A stretch of DNA of 64,000 bases, from NCBI RefSeq assembly GCF_020614395.1, contig NZ_CP085324.1, positions 687,564 to 751,563 of the forward strand, read 5' to 3'. The translations under genes and the position numbers were made by a program. The DNA comes from Salarchaeum japonicum (GTDB lineage: Archaea > Halobacteriota > Halobacteria > Halobacteriales > Halobacteriaceae). Each line of letters begins with the position of its first letter. The stretch's first letter is position 1. Below are positions 45,184 to 52,790 of the stretch, one piece after another. The notes below the pieces were generated by a model. That model was given only the letters and a program-made list of their open reading frames with translations. It was not told the DNA's origin and searched no databases.

Positions 45184-46900
45184 GGCCCACGGTCTCTCGG
45201 TTCTTCACGTCGGCGTAGCCGTCGGCGGTGAGTTTGAGCGCGGGCACGCCGACGAACGTGAGCGTCTGGAGCGCGAGGAACGGCCGGTCGGCGGTGACGC
45301 CGAGGTTCCGGAGGGCTTCCTCGACCGCGCCGATGTGTTGTTCGGTCTCCGTCACGTCCCGCGTGGTGCAGAAGCCGTAGAGCGGCGCGGGGAGTTCCGT
45401 GACGACTTCGCCCTCCTCGACGACGACCCAGCCGCCGCCGAGTTCCGCGAGCCGGTCGGCCGCGGTTCGCATATCGGCGTCGTTCGCGCCGACGGCGAGC
45501 ACGCCCGCGGTCTCCCACGTGATGGTGGTCGCGACCGCGCCCGCGTCCATTCCGACGCCGGTGAGGAAGCCGACGAACCCGCCTCGATTCGCGGGACTCC
45601 GGTCGTAGAGCGCGGCTTTCAACACGTCGTTGTCGGGGTCTGCGTGGAGTTCGTCGTCGCGCACGCTCGGGGAGACGGTGGTTTCTGCGGTGAGGAGGCC
45701 GCCCTCGTGTTCGATGGCGCGAACGGCCGCCGGGTCGTCGGGGGCCGGGACGGCGAGGAAGTCGTCGGGCAGGCGTGGCGTGGTGTCGTACGCGTGCTCG
45801 GGGTAGTCGTGGGGCCGCGGGCCGACCTGGAGGTCGTGGGTGTCCACGACGACCTCGCCGCCGGCGACGACAGTCGAAACGTCCACGTCGTCGAGGGAGT
45901 CGAGGACGAGAATGTCGGCGTCCGCGCCGGGCGCGAGCGTCCCCTTCCCGTCGAGTCCGAAGTGTTTCGCGGGCGTGAGGGTCGCCATTCGGAGGGCGTC
46001 CACGGGTTCGACGCCTTCCTCGATGGCGCGCTCGACGGCGGCGTCCATCGCGCCGTCCACGAGGTCGCGCGGCCACGTCCCATCGGTGGACAGCGAGAAG
46101 TCCGCGTCCCCGACTTCGGCGTAGGCGTCGCCGAGCGCGGCGGCGTCGTCGCGGATGGTGCCGACGCGCGCGATGCTGTGGATGCCGTTCTCGACGCGGG
46201 CGACGTGGTCGCGGCCGCTGATGGACTCGTGGTCGTCGTCCACGAGCGTGGCGAGTTCCGCGAGCGCGTCGCCGCGGCAGCCGGCGGCGTGGGAGCCGAC
46301 GGTCTTCCCGCGGTCGTGCGCGGCGTCGTAGAGGTCGTGGACGGGGCTTTCGTGGTTGACGGCGTGAATCCACGCGGCTTCCCCGACGCCGACGACGCGG
46401 TCGCGGTCGAGCGCGGCGGCGAGGTCGTCCGGACTGCAGAGCGGACTGGTGAACGTGTCGAGACACGGCCCGGGCGGGACGGTCGCGTAGACGGAGACGG
46501 GGAGGTCGCGGGTGGCGTCGAGCATCGCGTCCACGGCGTCCGCGCCCGCGAGTTCGCCCCAGGACGCGAGTTCGGTGACGAGCGTGGTGGTGCCGCCGCG
46601 GAGCGCGTACTGGTAGGCGTAGTCGAACGCCTGGTGGAGGTCGAGGTGGGTGTGGGCGTCCACGAACCCGGGGACGACGGCTTTCTCGCTCGCTTCGACG
46701 ACGGTGGTGCCGGGGCCGGTGACGCGGTCGGGGTCGTCGGTGAGCGCGGCGACGGTGTCGTTCACGACGGCGACGGCGACGGCGTCGAACTGGCGGGTTT
46801 CGGGGCGGTAGACGCGGCCGCCGCGGACGACGAGGTCGGCGTGCTGGTCGCCGCGTGCGACGCGCTGGACGGCGCTCGCGGAGCCCTCCGTGTCGGACAT
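45173..46900 (-). CDS. Adenine deaminase-like amidohydrolase
   Basis: Predicted adenine deaminase (AdeC family) turning adenine to hypoxanthine in purine salvage. It has 575 residues. Metal-site motifs: VVPGFVDAHTHLDLHQ (HxH), VNHESPVHD, TVGSHAAGCRGD and FSLSTDGTWP (Asp). The ATP-independent C-terminal domain contains NRGGFVGFLTG and FVGVPALKLTADG, typical for AdeC. Length matches the family. The ATG at 46900 is chosen over a longer frame. A TATA-like CCTAAAAC on its strand overlaps the iron box at 46992, hinting that iron supply may control it. Confidence 0.88.
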   Translation of the reverse strand: MSDTEGSASAVQRVARGDQHADLVVRGGRVYRPETRQFDAVAVAVVNDTVAALTDDPDRVTGPGTTVVEASEKAVVPGFVDAHTHLDLHQAFDYAYQYALRGGTTTLVTELASWGELAGADAVDAMLDATRDLPVSVYATVPPGPCLDTFTSPLCSPDDLAAALDRDRVVGVGEAAWIHAVNHESPVHDLYDAAHDRGKTVGSHAAGCRGDALAELATLVDDDHESISGRDHVARVENGIHSIARVGTIRDDAAALGDAYAEVGDADFSLSTDGTWPRDLVDGAMDAAVERAIEEGVEPVDALRMATLTPAKHFGLDGKGTLAPGADADILVLDSLDDVDVSTVVAGGEVVVDTHDLQVGPRPHDYPEHAYDTTPRLPDDFLAVPAPDDPAAVRAIEHEGGLLTAETTVSPSVRDDELHADPDNDVLKAALYDRSPANRGGFVGFLTGVGMDAGAVATTITWETAGVLAVGANDADMRTAADRLAELGGGWVVVEEGEVVTELPAPLYGFCTTRDVTETEQHIGAVEEALRNLGVTADRPFLALQTLTFVGVPALKLTADGYADVKNRETVGLST

Positions 46901-46991
46901 GAGAAGTGGGTGTCCCGGCGGCGTGAAAGCGGTTGTGATAGCCGCCGGGGTGGGACAGACAACGCCGGAGTGATGCCAACCGACGCTAGTT

Positions 46992-47005
46992 TTAGGCACG
47001 CCTAA
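46992..47005. promoter_or_regulatory. Iron box 1 between the deaminase and the coiled-coil gene
   Basis: TTAGGCACGCCTAA is a perfect dyad except for its two central bases. On the minus strand its right part overlaps a TATA-like CCTAAAACTAG pointing towards the deaminase gene. Same TTAGG-N4-CCTAA form as at 41046. Confidence 0.7.
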
Positions 47006-47025
47006 CAACGACTAAAGCGTTCCGA

Positions 47026-47041
47026 TTTAGGCTGGCCTAAA
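47026..47041 (+). promoter_or_regulatory. Iron box 2 overlapping the TATA box of the coiled-coil gene
   Basis: TTTAGGCTGGCCTAAA is a dyad with seven-base arms. Its right end runs into CTAAAATACG (47038-47047), the likely TATA box of the gene at 47085. It is 34 bases from box 1, about three helical turns, so two repressor dimers could bind the same face. Confidence 0.75.
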
Positions 47042-47084
47042 ATACGCCACAAGGGTTTTCTCCGAGAGAAGCCTCCCTACAACT

Positions 47085-47339
47085 ATGAACGAACGCTTCC
47101 AGGACGCCCGCCACCACGTCGAACGCGCCGTCACGAACGCCCGCGAAGGCCTCGAAGACGAGTTCGAGGACATCGAGAACCGCGTCCGCGAACTCGTCGG
47201 CAAGGAGACAGAACCCGAACCCAGTCGCGTCGAAAACCTCAAGCGAGACCTCAAGGGTCTCGAACAACGAGCCGAAGGCGACGCACGCGCCGCCCTCAAG
47301 AAAGCCCGCGACCGCCTCGACAACACTCGCTCCGAATAA
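47085..47339 (+). CDS. Small coiled-coil protein, probably iron-regulated
   Basis: 84 residues, highly charged and helical throughout (RFQDARHHVERAVTNAREGL, then FEDIENRVRELVG, then NLKRDLKGLEQRAEGDARAA), with heptad-like spacing. No Cys or His cluster and no membrane segment. I know of similar short haloarchaeal proteins (DUF7553-like) but no function. The promoter is overlapped by iron box 2, so expression is predicted to rise when iron is scarce. Start ATG at 47085; the next feature on this strand is tRNA-Val. Confidence 0.8.
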   Translation: MNERFQDARHHVERAVTNAREGLEDEFEDIENRVRELVGKETEPEPSRVENLKRDLKGLEQRAEGDARAALKKARDRLDNTRSE

Positions 47340-47376
47340 GCAGTCTTAAGTTTTCCACCCGACTACGAGTGAGTGC

Positions 47377-47451
47377 GGGTCGGTGGTCTAGTTCGGTTAT
47401 GACGGCTCCTTCACACGGAGCAGGCCGGCGGTTCAAATCCGCCCCGACCCA
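47377..47451 (+). tRNA. tRNA-Val (CAC)
   Basis: 75 nucleotides fold into a full cloverleaf. The acceptor stem GGGTCGG (47377-47383) pairs with CCGACCC (47444-47450), with discriminator A. The anticodon stem GCTCC/GGAGC encloses TTCACAC, giving anticodon CAC, which reads GTG. The T arm contains GGTTCAAATCC. CCA is not encoded. A box-A-like TTAAGTTTT lies upstream at about 47346-47354. The 3' end is imperfectly repeated at 47552-47581. Confidence 0.95.
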
Positions 47452-47551
47452 CTTCTGCCGCGAACGAACCGTGAGCGACGAATTCGTGCGGGGCGGACGC
47501 TTCGAACTCAGCGAGTCGTAGCGCGAACAGCGTGAGCGACCGTCTCGCGCT

Positions 47552-47581
47552 GGTTCCGGAATCCGCCTCGCCCCACTTCTG
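47552..47581. repeat. Degenerate second copy of the tRNA-Val 3' end
   Basis: GGTTCCGGAATCCGCC and the following CCCCACTTCTG echo the tRNA T-arm/acceptor end and its first downstream bases (47430-47457: GGTTCAAATCCGCC, then ACCCACTTCTG). The copies enclose about 94 bases with no gene. This is the geometry of attL/attR after loss of an integrated element, but the copy is imperfect and no integrase remains. Confidence 0.5.
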
Positions 47582-47670
47582 GCGAGGTGGATGCGGCGTT
47601 CTGATTGTCGAGTGCAGGTGTTTGAGTGCGTGCGTTCGCGTCTATTAGTCTGTGGCGTCCGGCGGTGTGT

Positions 47671-47952
47671 TCATTCGCTCCAGTAGGCTGCGAGCGCGAG
47701 TGCGAGTGCGACGCCGGTGGCGAACGCGATGGCGAGCGTTGTGGCGTTGATGGCGTCCCGGTACTGCCAGCAGAGGACGCCCGCGGCGGCGAAGTTGGCG
47801 CTTCCCCAGAGGACGTTCACGACGGGGCTGGAGTCCGGGCCGGCGGGCGTCATGTGTCTCGTTCCGGTGACGCCTTGTACGAAGTGTGGGATGCTGTTCG
47901 TTCCGAGGAGTCCGACACCTGCGAACGCTGCGAGCGCGGCGAGCGTCGTCAT
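47671..47952 (-). CDS. Small membrane protein of unknown function
   Basis: 93 residues from the ATG at 47952 (MTTLAALAAFAGVGLLG) with three predicted transmembrane segments; the third is TTLAIAFATGVALALALAAYW. A conserved-looking loop GTNSIPHFVQGVTGTRHMTP lies after the first helix, reminiscent of small bacterial membrane proteins with an N-S-x-P-H-F motif. No function known to me. It is divergent from the gene at 48057. Confidence 0.75.
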   Translation of the reverse strand: MTTLAALAAFAGVGLLGTNSIPHFVQGVTGTRHMTPAGPDSSPVVNVLWGSANFAAAGVLCWQYRDAINATTLAIAFATGVALALALAAYWSE

Positions 47953-48056
47953 GGTGTCTCATCGGGAGTCTGCGGTATAGGTGTTTGTTCGATTGGGTGT
48001 CTCGCGGACGCGATGGTTTCCGACAATTTTTGTCGGTGGAGCGCGGTTGGTGTGGT

Positions 48057-48374
48057 ATGCCTAGTCGTGGTTCTGCTGGTGGGTCGCGTGCGCGGTTGCC
48101 CGAGGTGGTGCCGTTCGAGGTGTCTCGGGTGTCGCGCGAGAACTGGGAGAACGGGTCGCGCGTCGCCGACGCGGACGCGTCGTCGCTCCGCGGACGGTGG
48201 GGCACCGTGGGGGCGTCGTGGGAGGTGTCGGTGTTCGTGGCGACCCGGGAGACGGTGTTGTTGCGGGTGCGGACGCCGGTGGGACGGGAGCGGTTCTACG
48301 AGACGACGCAGCGGGACGTGCAGGGCGTGGTGACGGCGCTCGACGCGTCGTCGCGCTGGCGGCGGTTGGATTAG
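48057..48374 (+). CDS. Hypothetical basic/acidic 105-residue protein
   Basis: Start ATG at 48057 (MPSRGSAGGSRARLP). The second half is beta-rich (SWEVSVFVATRETVLLRVRTP) followed by a helix (TTQRDVQGVVTALDASSRW). No family recognised. The last four bases overlap the convergent winged-helix gene. Third-position GC use is normal for the region, supporting coding. Confidence 0.55.
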   Translation: MPSRGSAGGSRARLPEVVPFEVSRVSRENWENGSRVADADASSLRGRWGTVGASWEVSVFVATRETVLLRVRTPVGRERFYETTQRDVQGVVTALDASSRWRRLD

Positions 48375-49057
48375 GTTTCGTCGGTGAGGCCGCGGCGGAT
48401 GGCGCGGACGAGGTCTTCGATTTCGTCGGGTTCGGCGTCGAGGCTGAGGTCGAGGCTGAGCGCGAGCGCGTCGCTTCCGGGGCGGGTGCCTGGGTCGGTG
48501 TTCACGTCGAGCGCGTCGCTCGCGAGGAGCGAGGTCACCAGGCTGTCGAGCGATTCGTCCGTGTCGGCGTCGGGGAGGCGGTAGGTGTCGTCGTCGCGTT
48601 CGAGAACGCCAGTCCAGACGTAGAGGTCGAGGAGGGTGTGGAGGCCGGTGTCGGCGCGGCCCTCGGGTTCGTGGTCGGTGAGTGCGGCGAGGAGGGCGTG
48701 CAGGCGCTCCTCGCCGAGCGAGTTGTCGCGGAGGAGGCCGCGCACGTCCGCGGTGGGCGGCCAGTCGTCGAGGAGGCGGCGGGCGTGCTCGCGCGCGGCG
48801 TCGGTGTCGCCGTCCCGGAGCGCGGTCGCGAGGCGCTCGCCGGCGTCGGTGAGTTCGTGTTGCTGGCCGTCGGGGTCGAGGACGCCGAGTTCTTCGAGGA
48901 ACGGCGTCTGTCGGCCGACGGCGTCGCTCACGTCGAGTTCGTCCGCCACGTCCTTCGTGTACACCGGGTCGTCGGCCGCGCCGGCCTCGGCCCAGCCGGC
49001 GATAACGTCCAGGAGCGTGTCGCGGTCGACGCCCTTCGGAATCGCGTGCTCACCCAT
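48371..49057 (-). CDS. Haloarchaeal winged-helix-like protein of unknown function
   Basis: 228 residues, acidic and helical. An N-terminal winged-helix-like region is visible (DRDTLLDVIAGWAEAGAADD, then YTKDVADELDVSDAVGRQTPFLEELGVLD). The remainder resembles a second winged-helix pair (LGEERLHALLAALTDHEP and LLDLYVWTGVLERDDDTYRLPD). Start ATG at 49057. It follows the methyltransferase gene on the same strand with about 50 bases between, so a functional link is possible but unproven. Confidence 0.7.
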   Translation of the reverse strand: MGEHAIPKGVDRDTLLDVIAGWAEAGAADDPVYTKDVADELDVSDAVGRQTPFLEELGVLDPDGQQHELTDAGERLATALRDGDTDAAREHARRLLDDWPPTADVRGLLRDNSLGEERLHALLAALTDHEPEGRADTGLHTLLDLYVWTGVLERDDDTYRLPDADTDESLDSLVTSLLASDALDVNTDPGTRPGSDALALSLDLSLDAEPDEIEDLVRAIRRGLTDET

Positions 49058-49106
49058 GGCAGGGGGTTCCGGCGCGCGCGACAAAAAGCGGGCGGCCGCC
49101 CGCGCC

Positions 49107-50135
49107 CTAGACGGGGGTGTGGGTGGCGCGGTAGCCGCGTTCGTCCGCGTCGAGCGCGTCGATGTCGCTGACGGCGTAGAGCTGGATGTCGCGTTCGCGC
49201 TTGGTGCGGACGGGGAAGTCGTAGTTCGCGGCGGCGTACGCGAGGTCGTCGTCGGTTCGCTCGACGTACGCGCGGTGGGCGTCGAGGCGTTCCCGGGCGA
49301 CGGTGCGGGACTGCGCGGGAACCTCGGTGACGGCGTCCGCGTATCGCTCGACGAGACTGGTGTCGAGTTCGTAGCCGACGGAGTTCCGGGCGGCGCACAT
49401 CGCCGCGGTCGTGGTGGTGCCGGTTCCCCAGAACGGGTCGAGCACGAGGTCGTTCCGGGTCGAGTACATGTTCACGAGGCGGTAGGGGAGTTCGAGCGGG
49501 AACGCGGCGGAGCGCTCGCGCGCGGCGTCCTCGATGGGCTGGAGTTCGCCCGTCACGTCCGTCCAGAGGTCGCTGAACCACTCGTTGCGTTCCTCCCAGA
49601 AGTACGCGGACGCGTACCGGTCGTCGTCCATCGGCTCGAACTCGCGTTTCTCGCCCTTCCGGAAGACGAGGACGTACTCGTGTTCGAGCGTGACGTACGC
49701 GTTCGGCGGGAGCATCCCACTTCCCATGAACTTCGCGGCGCTGTTCGTCGGTTTCCGCCAGACGATTTCGGGGAGCGGGCTGAGGCCGCGGGCCGCGAGC
49801 GCGCTCGTGACCCGGGAGTGGTTCGGGTAGACGCGGAACTCGCCGAGGGTGCGCGTGGCGTCCCCGACGTTCACGCACGCGATACCGCCGTCGGTGAGGA
49901 CGCGCGCGACCTCGTCCCAGACGCCGTCCAGTTGGGCGTGCATCGACTCGAACGCGCGCTGGCCGTCGCCGGCGTCGAGCGCGTCACCCACCGCGGGGTC
50001 GCGCTCCCGGAAGAGTTCGTCCCACATCTCTATCATCGGGTACGGCGGCGACGTGACGACGAGATCCACCGAGCCGTCGGGGAGACGGGCCATGTCGCGG
50101 GCGTCCGCGGCGAGCGTGCGGTGGGTGGTCTGCAT
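49107..50135 (-). CDS. zim: Orphan beta-class DNA methyltransferase, probable CTAG-specific N4-cytosine type
   Basis: SAM-dependent DNA methyltransferase of 342 residues. Catalytic motif IV is VVTSPPYPMIEMWDE (near residue 29); motif I follows later as LVLDPFWGTGTTTTAA (near residue 235). This order is the beta class, whose TSPPY form favours N4-cytosine or N6-adenine targets. Length and motifs match the haloarchaeal CTAG methylase known as Zim, which methylates without a partner nuclease. No restriction endonuclease gene is adjacent. CTAG is visibly rare in the window, in agreement. The exact target is inferred. Confidence 0.85.
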   Translation of the reverse strand: MQTTHRTLAADARDMARLPDGSVDLVVTSPPYPMIEMWDELFRERDPAVGDALDAGDGQRAFESMHAQLDGVWDEVARVLTDGGIACVNVGDATRTLGEFRVYPNHSRVTSALAARGLSPLPEIVWRKPTNSAAKFMGSGMLPPNAYVTLEHEYVLVFRKGEKREFEPMDDDRYASAYFWEERNEWFSDLWTDVTGELQPIEDAARERSAAFPLELPYRLVNMYSTRNDLVLDPFWGTGTTTTAAMCAARNSVGYELDTSLVERYADAVTEVPAQSRTVARERLDAHRAYVERTDDDLAYAAANYDFPVRTKRERDIQLYAVSDIDALDADERGYRATHTPV

Positions 50136-50159
50136 TCGTTCGTAGTCGTCGCGCCCGCC

Positions 50160-50444
50160 CTATGGTGTTTTCCTCTCCGCCAGCCCCGCGACCTGGAGGA
50201 GGCGGAGGACGCCGAGGTAGAGCGTGCAGGCGGCGATGACGAGGATGCCGAGGAGCGAGACGAGCGCGGACAGCGGGACGAACCGCGCCTCGAACCGATA
50301 GTACCCGAGGTTTCCCGCGGCGACCGCGACGATGGCCGCGACCGCGGCGACGGTGATGAGGGAGAGCCCGGAGAGCACGATGGCGGCGATCCACGGGTGG
50401 ACGAACCGGTCGAGGAACGCGCGAACCGAGCCGAGCACGGACAT
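50160..50444 (-). CDS. Small membrane protein, two helices
   Basis: 94 residues from the ATG at 50444 (MSVLGSVRAFLDRFVHP). Two long hydrophobic segments (WIAAIVLSGLSLITVAAVAA and ALVSLLGILVIAACTLYLG) are separated by GNLGYYRFEARFVP. No motif recognised. It lies between the methyltransferase gene and the divergent Bat-like regulator; a leaderless start is plausible. Confidence 0.7.
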   Translation of the reverse strand: MSVLGSVRAFLDRFVHPWIAAIVLSGLSLITVAAVAAIVAVAAGNLGYYRFEARFVPLSALVSLLGILVIAACTLYLGVLRLLQVAGLAERKTP

Positions 50445-50532
50445 GGTAGCGGGTACGCGGGCCGGGGAGAAGTGTGATGTGGTTTCGCTGGCGGGACAAC
50501 GCGCCTAAGTGTCGGCGCGACGCAGTCTCGGT

Positions 50533-51687
50533 ATGGACTCGCGGCTCTCCCGGGAGAACGCGCTCCTCCACCGCGTGTGCGACCGCCTCGTAGAGGCGTC
50601 CGACCGAACCGGCCTCGAAGACGGCGTCTGCGAGGCGGTCGCGGGCGTCGAGGGCGTGTCGTACGCGTGGCTCGGGACGCGGCGGATGACCGAGGCCGTC
50701 GAACCGCGGGCGGCCGCGCCGCCCGACGACGACTTCGAGCGCGCGCTGGAACCGACCGCCGGCGGGGACGACGGCCCGGTCGGGCGCGCGCTCGCCGACC
50801 GCGAACCCGTGGTCTCCGACGCGACCGCCCTCCCCGACGCCGAACGCCGTGACGCCGCGACCGCTCGCGGAACCGAACGCGTCGCGGCCGTCCCGCTCCT
50901 GTGGAGCGACGCGCTCTACGGCGTCCTCGTCGCGCACGCACCCCGGAAGGGCGCGTTCACGGGCGAGTTCGTGGGCGTGCTGGCCGAGGTCGGGACGCTC
51001 GTCGGCGCGGCGCTCGCCGCGTCGGAACGCCGCCGCCGCCTCCACGCGGGCCGCCTCGTCGAACTCGACCTCCGCGTCACCGACCGCGGGCGCTTCCCCT
51101 ACGACGCGACCCGCGACCTCGACTGTCGCGCGACGATGCTCGGGTACACGGACGACGACGGCGCGTTCACGGTGACGTTCGGCGTCACCGGGCCGGACGC
51201 GACCGCGGGGCGCGTCCGCGCCGCCACGGACGACGCGACCGTGACCGTCTCGGAACCCGCGTCCGGCGGCGTGGTCGCGGAGACCACGCGCTCCGCGGAC
51301 TCCGTGCTCGGCGCGCTCGCGGACGTGGGCGCGACACTCTCCGACGGCGCGGTGGAGAACGGCACCGCCCGAATCACGGTTCGCCTCGCGCCCGGCGCGA
51401 CCATCCCCGCGGTCATCGACCGCGTGGACGCCATCGCCGCCACCGTCTCCGTCGCGTCGAAACGCGAAATCGACCGCGGAGACGCCACCTACACGGGCGC
51501 GCTCGACGCGCTCACCGACCGCCAGCGAACCGTCCTCACCGCCGCCTACGAGAACGGCTACTTCGAGTGGCCGCGCGACGCGAGCGGCGACGACCTCGCC
51601 GCCGCCCTCGACATCGCGCCCGCGACCTTCCACCAGCACCTCCGCGCCGCCCACCGCAACCTCCTCGACGAACTCCTCGCCGACTGA
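50533..51687 (+). CDS. Bat-like transcriptional regulator: GAF domain plus bacterio-opsin-activator HTH
   Basis: A 384-residue regulator of the family that includes the bacteriorhodopsin activator Bat. Residues about 5-160 form a GAF-type sensor (ENALLHRVCDRLVEASDRTG, AVPLLWSDALYGVLVAHAP, EFVGVLAEVGTLVGAAL). About 165-320 is the beta-rich bacterio-opsin-activator-associated domain. The C-terminal HTH_10 is clear: ALTDRQRTVLTAAYENGYFE then LDIAPATFHQHLRAAHRNLL. No PAS domain and no opsin or carotenoid gene nearby, so its regulon is unknown. Start ATG at 50533. Confidence 0.88.
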   Translation: MDSRLSRENALLHRVCDRLVEASDRTGLEDGVCEAVAGVEGVSYAWLGTRRMTEAVEPRAAAPPDDDFERALEPTAGGDDGPVGRALADREPVVSDATALPDAERRDAATARGTERVAAVPLLWSDALYGVLVAHAPRKGAFTGEFVGVLAEVGTLVGAALAASERRRRLHAGRLVELDLRVTDRGRFPYDATRDLDCRATMLGYTDDDGAFTVTFGVTGPDATAGRVRAATDDATVTVSEPASGGVVAETTRSADSVLGALADVGATLSDGAVENGTARITVRLAPGATIPAVIDRVDAIAATVSVASKREIDRGDATYTGALDALTDRQRTVLTAAYENGYFEWPRDASGDDLAAALDIAPATFHQHLRAAHRNLLDELLAD

Positions 51688-51794
51688 CGCGACCGCTCCC
51701 AGCGTTCTCGACCGTTCGACGCTCCGCAAAAGCAAAGAGCGGCGTCCACACTGCTCGTACACGACTCACCGAAGAACGCAAATTGGGATTCCCG

Positions 51795-51910
51795 CCACCC
51801 ACCGTGCGGTCGGGTGGGGATCTGCAACGGGTAAACGGTCGCCGGAGGCGACCGTTTAGGGTCCTCGAAAATCGGAGATTTTCGGGATCCAGAGAGACCT
51901 TCGGTCTCTC
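51795..51910. repeat. Array of four stem-loops between convergent genes
   Basis: Four adjacent inverted repeats fill the gap between the Bat-like gene and sucD. (1) 51795-51817: CCACCCACCG, two-base loop TG, CGGT-C-GGGTGG. (2) 51832-51858: a 12-base-pair stem with loop GGA. (3) 51864-51886: CGAAAATC, loop GGA, GATTTTCG, extended by two more pairs. (4) 51892-51910: GAGAGACC, loop TTC, GGTCTCTC. Spacers are 5-14 bases. It could be a bidirectional terminator or mRNA-stabilising 3' structure for both genes, a structured RNA, or a mobile palindromic element. Confidence 0.7.
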
Positions 51911-51920
51911 GACGAGTTGC

Positions 51921-52790
51921 TTAGAGGAAGTCCTCGATGTGGTCGACGACTTCCGCGGGAGTGTCGCCGACGGGGACGCCGGCGTCGTTGAGGGCGTCGA
52001 TTTTGGACTCCGCGGTGCCGGTGCCGGAGCCGGAGACGATTGCGCCGGCGTGACCCATGCGCTTGCCCGGGGGCGCGGTGCGGCCGGCGATGAAGCCGGC
52101 GACGGGCGTGTCCATGTTCTCGGCGATGTAGGCGGCGGCTTCCTCCTCGTCCTCGCCGCCGATTTCGCCGCACATCACGACGGCCTCGGTGTCGGGGTCG
52201 TTCTCGAACGCTTCGAGGGCGTCGATGAAGTCCGTGCCGATGATGGGGTCGCCGCCGATGCCGATGGCGGTGGTCTGGCCGATACCGCGGCTCGTGAGCG
52301 TGTCGACGACCTGGTAGGTGAGGGTGCCGGAGCGGGAGACGAGGCCGACGTTCCCGGACTCGAAGATGTTGCCGGGGAGGATGCCGAGCTTGCTCTCGCC
52401 GGGCGTGATGATACCGGGGCAGTTCGGGCCCTGGAGGCGGGTGTCGACCTCGCTCAGGCGCTTGTTCACTTTCGCCATGTCCTGCGTCGGGATGCCTTCC
52501 GTGATGGCGACGACGAGGTCGAGGCTCGTGTCGAGCGCCTCGAAGATGGCGTCCGCGGCGAACGCGGGCGGGACGAAGACGACGGACGCGTCGGCGTCCT
52601 CCTCCTCGACGGCTTCGTTGACCGTGTCGTAGACGGGGACGCCGGCGACTTCCTGCCCGCCCTTGCCGGGCGAGGTGCCGGCGACGACGTTCGTCCCGTA
52701 TTCGAGCATCTGTTCGGTGTGGAACTTGCCTTCGCCGCCCGTGATACCCTGTACCACGACGCGGGTGTCTTCGTCAACTAGGATACTCAT
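51921..52790 (-). CDS. sucD: Succinyl-CoA synthetase (ADP-forming) alpha subunit
   Basis: TCA-cycle ligase subunit that binds CoA and carries the phosphohistidine. It has 289 residues. The CoA-binding Rossmann domain includes [19 protein letters not shown] and [11 protein letters not shown]. The active-site His is in [21 protein letters not shown] shortened here to [14 protein letters not shown]. The C-terminus [10 protein letters not shown] is normal. Its start overlaps the end of sucC by four bases. The four-hairpin array begins ten bases after its stop. Confidence 0.96.
   Translation of the reverse strand: MSILVDEDTRVVVQGITGGEGKFHTEQMLEYGTNVVAGTSPGKGGQEVAGVPVYDTVNEAVEEEDADASVVFVPPAFAADAIFEALDTSLDLVVAITEGIPTQDMAKVNKRLSEVDTRLQGPNCPGIITPGESKLGILPGNIFESGNVGLVSRSGTLTYQVVDTLTSRGIGQTTAIGIGGDPIIGTDFIDALEAFENDPDTEAVVMCGEIGGEDEEEAAAYIAENMDTPVAGFIAGRTAPPGKRMGHAGAIVSGSGTGTAESKIDALNDAGVPVGDTPAEVVDHIEDFL

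Noticed and set aside
47458-47541. Repeated GCGAAC...GTGAGCGAC pieces after tRNA-Val as a CRISPR-like or structured RNA
   Set aside because: Only two imperfect copies; such GC-rich phrases are common in haloarchaeal spacers.
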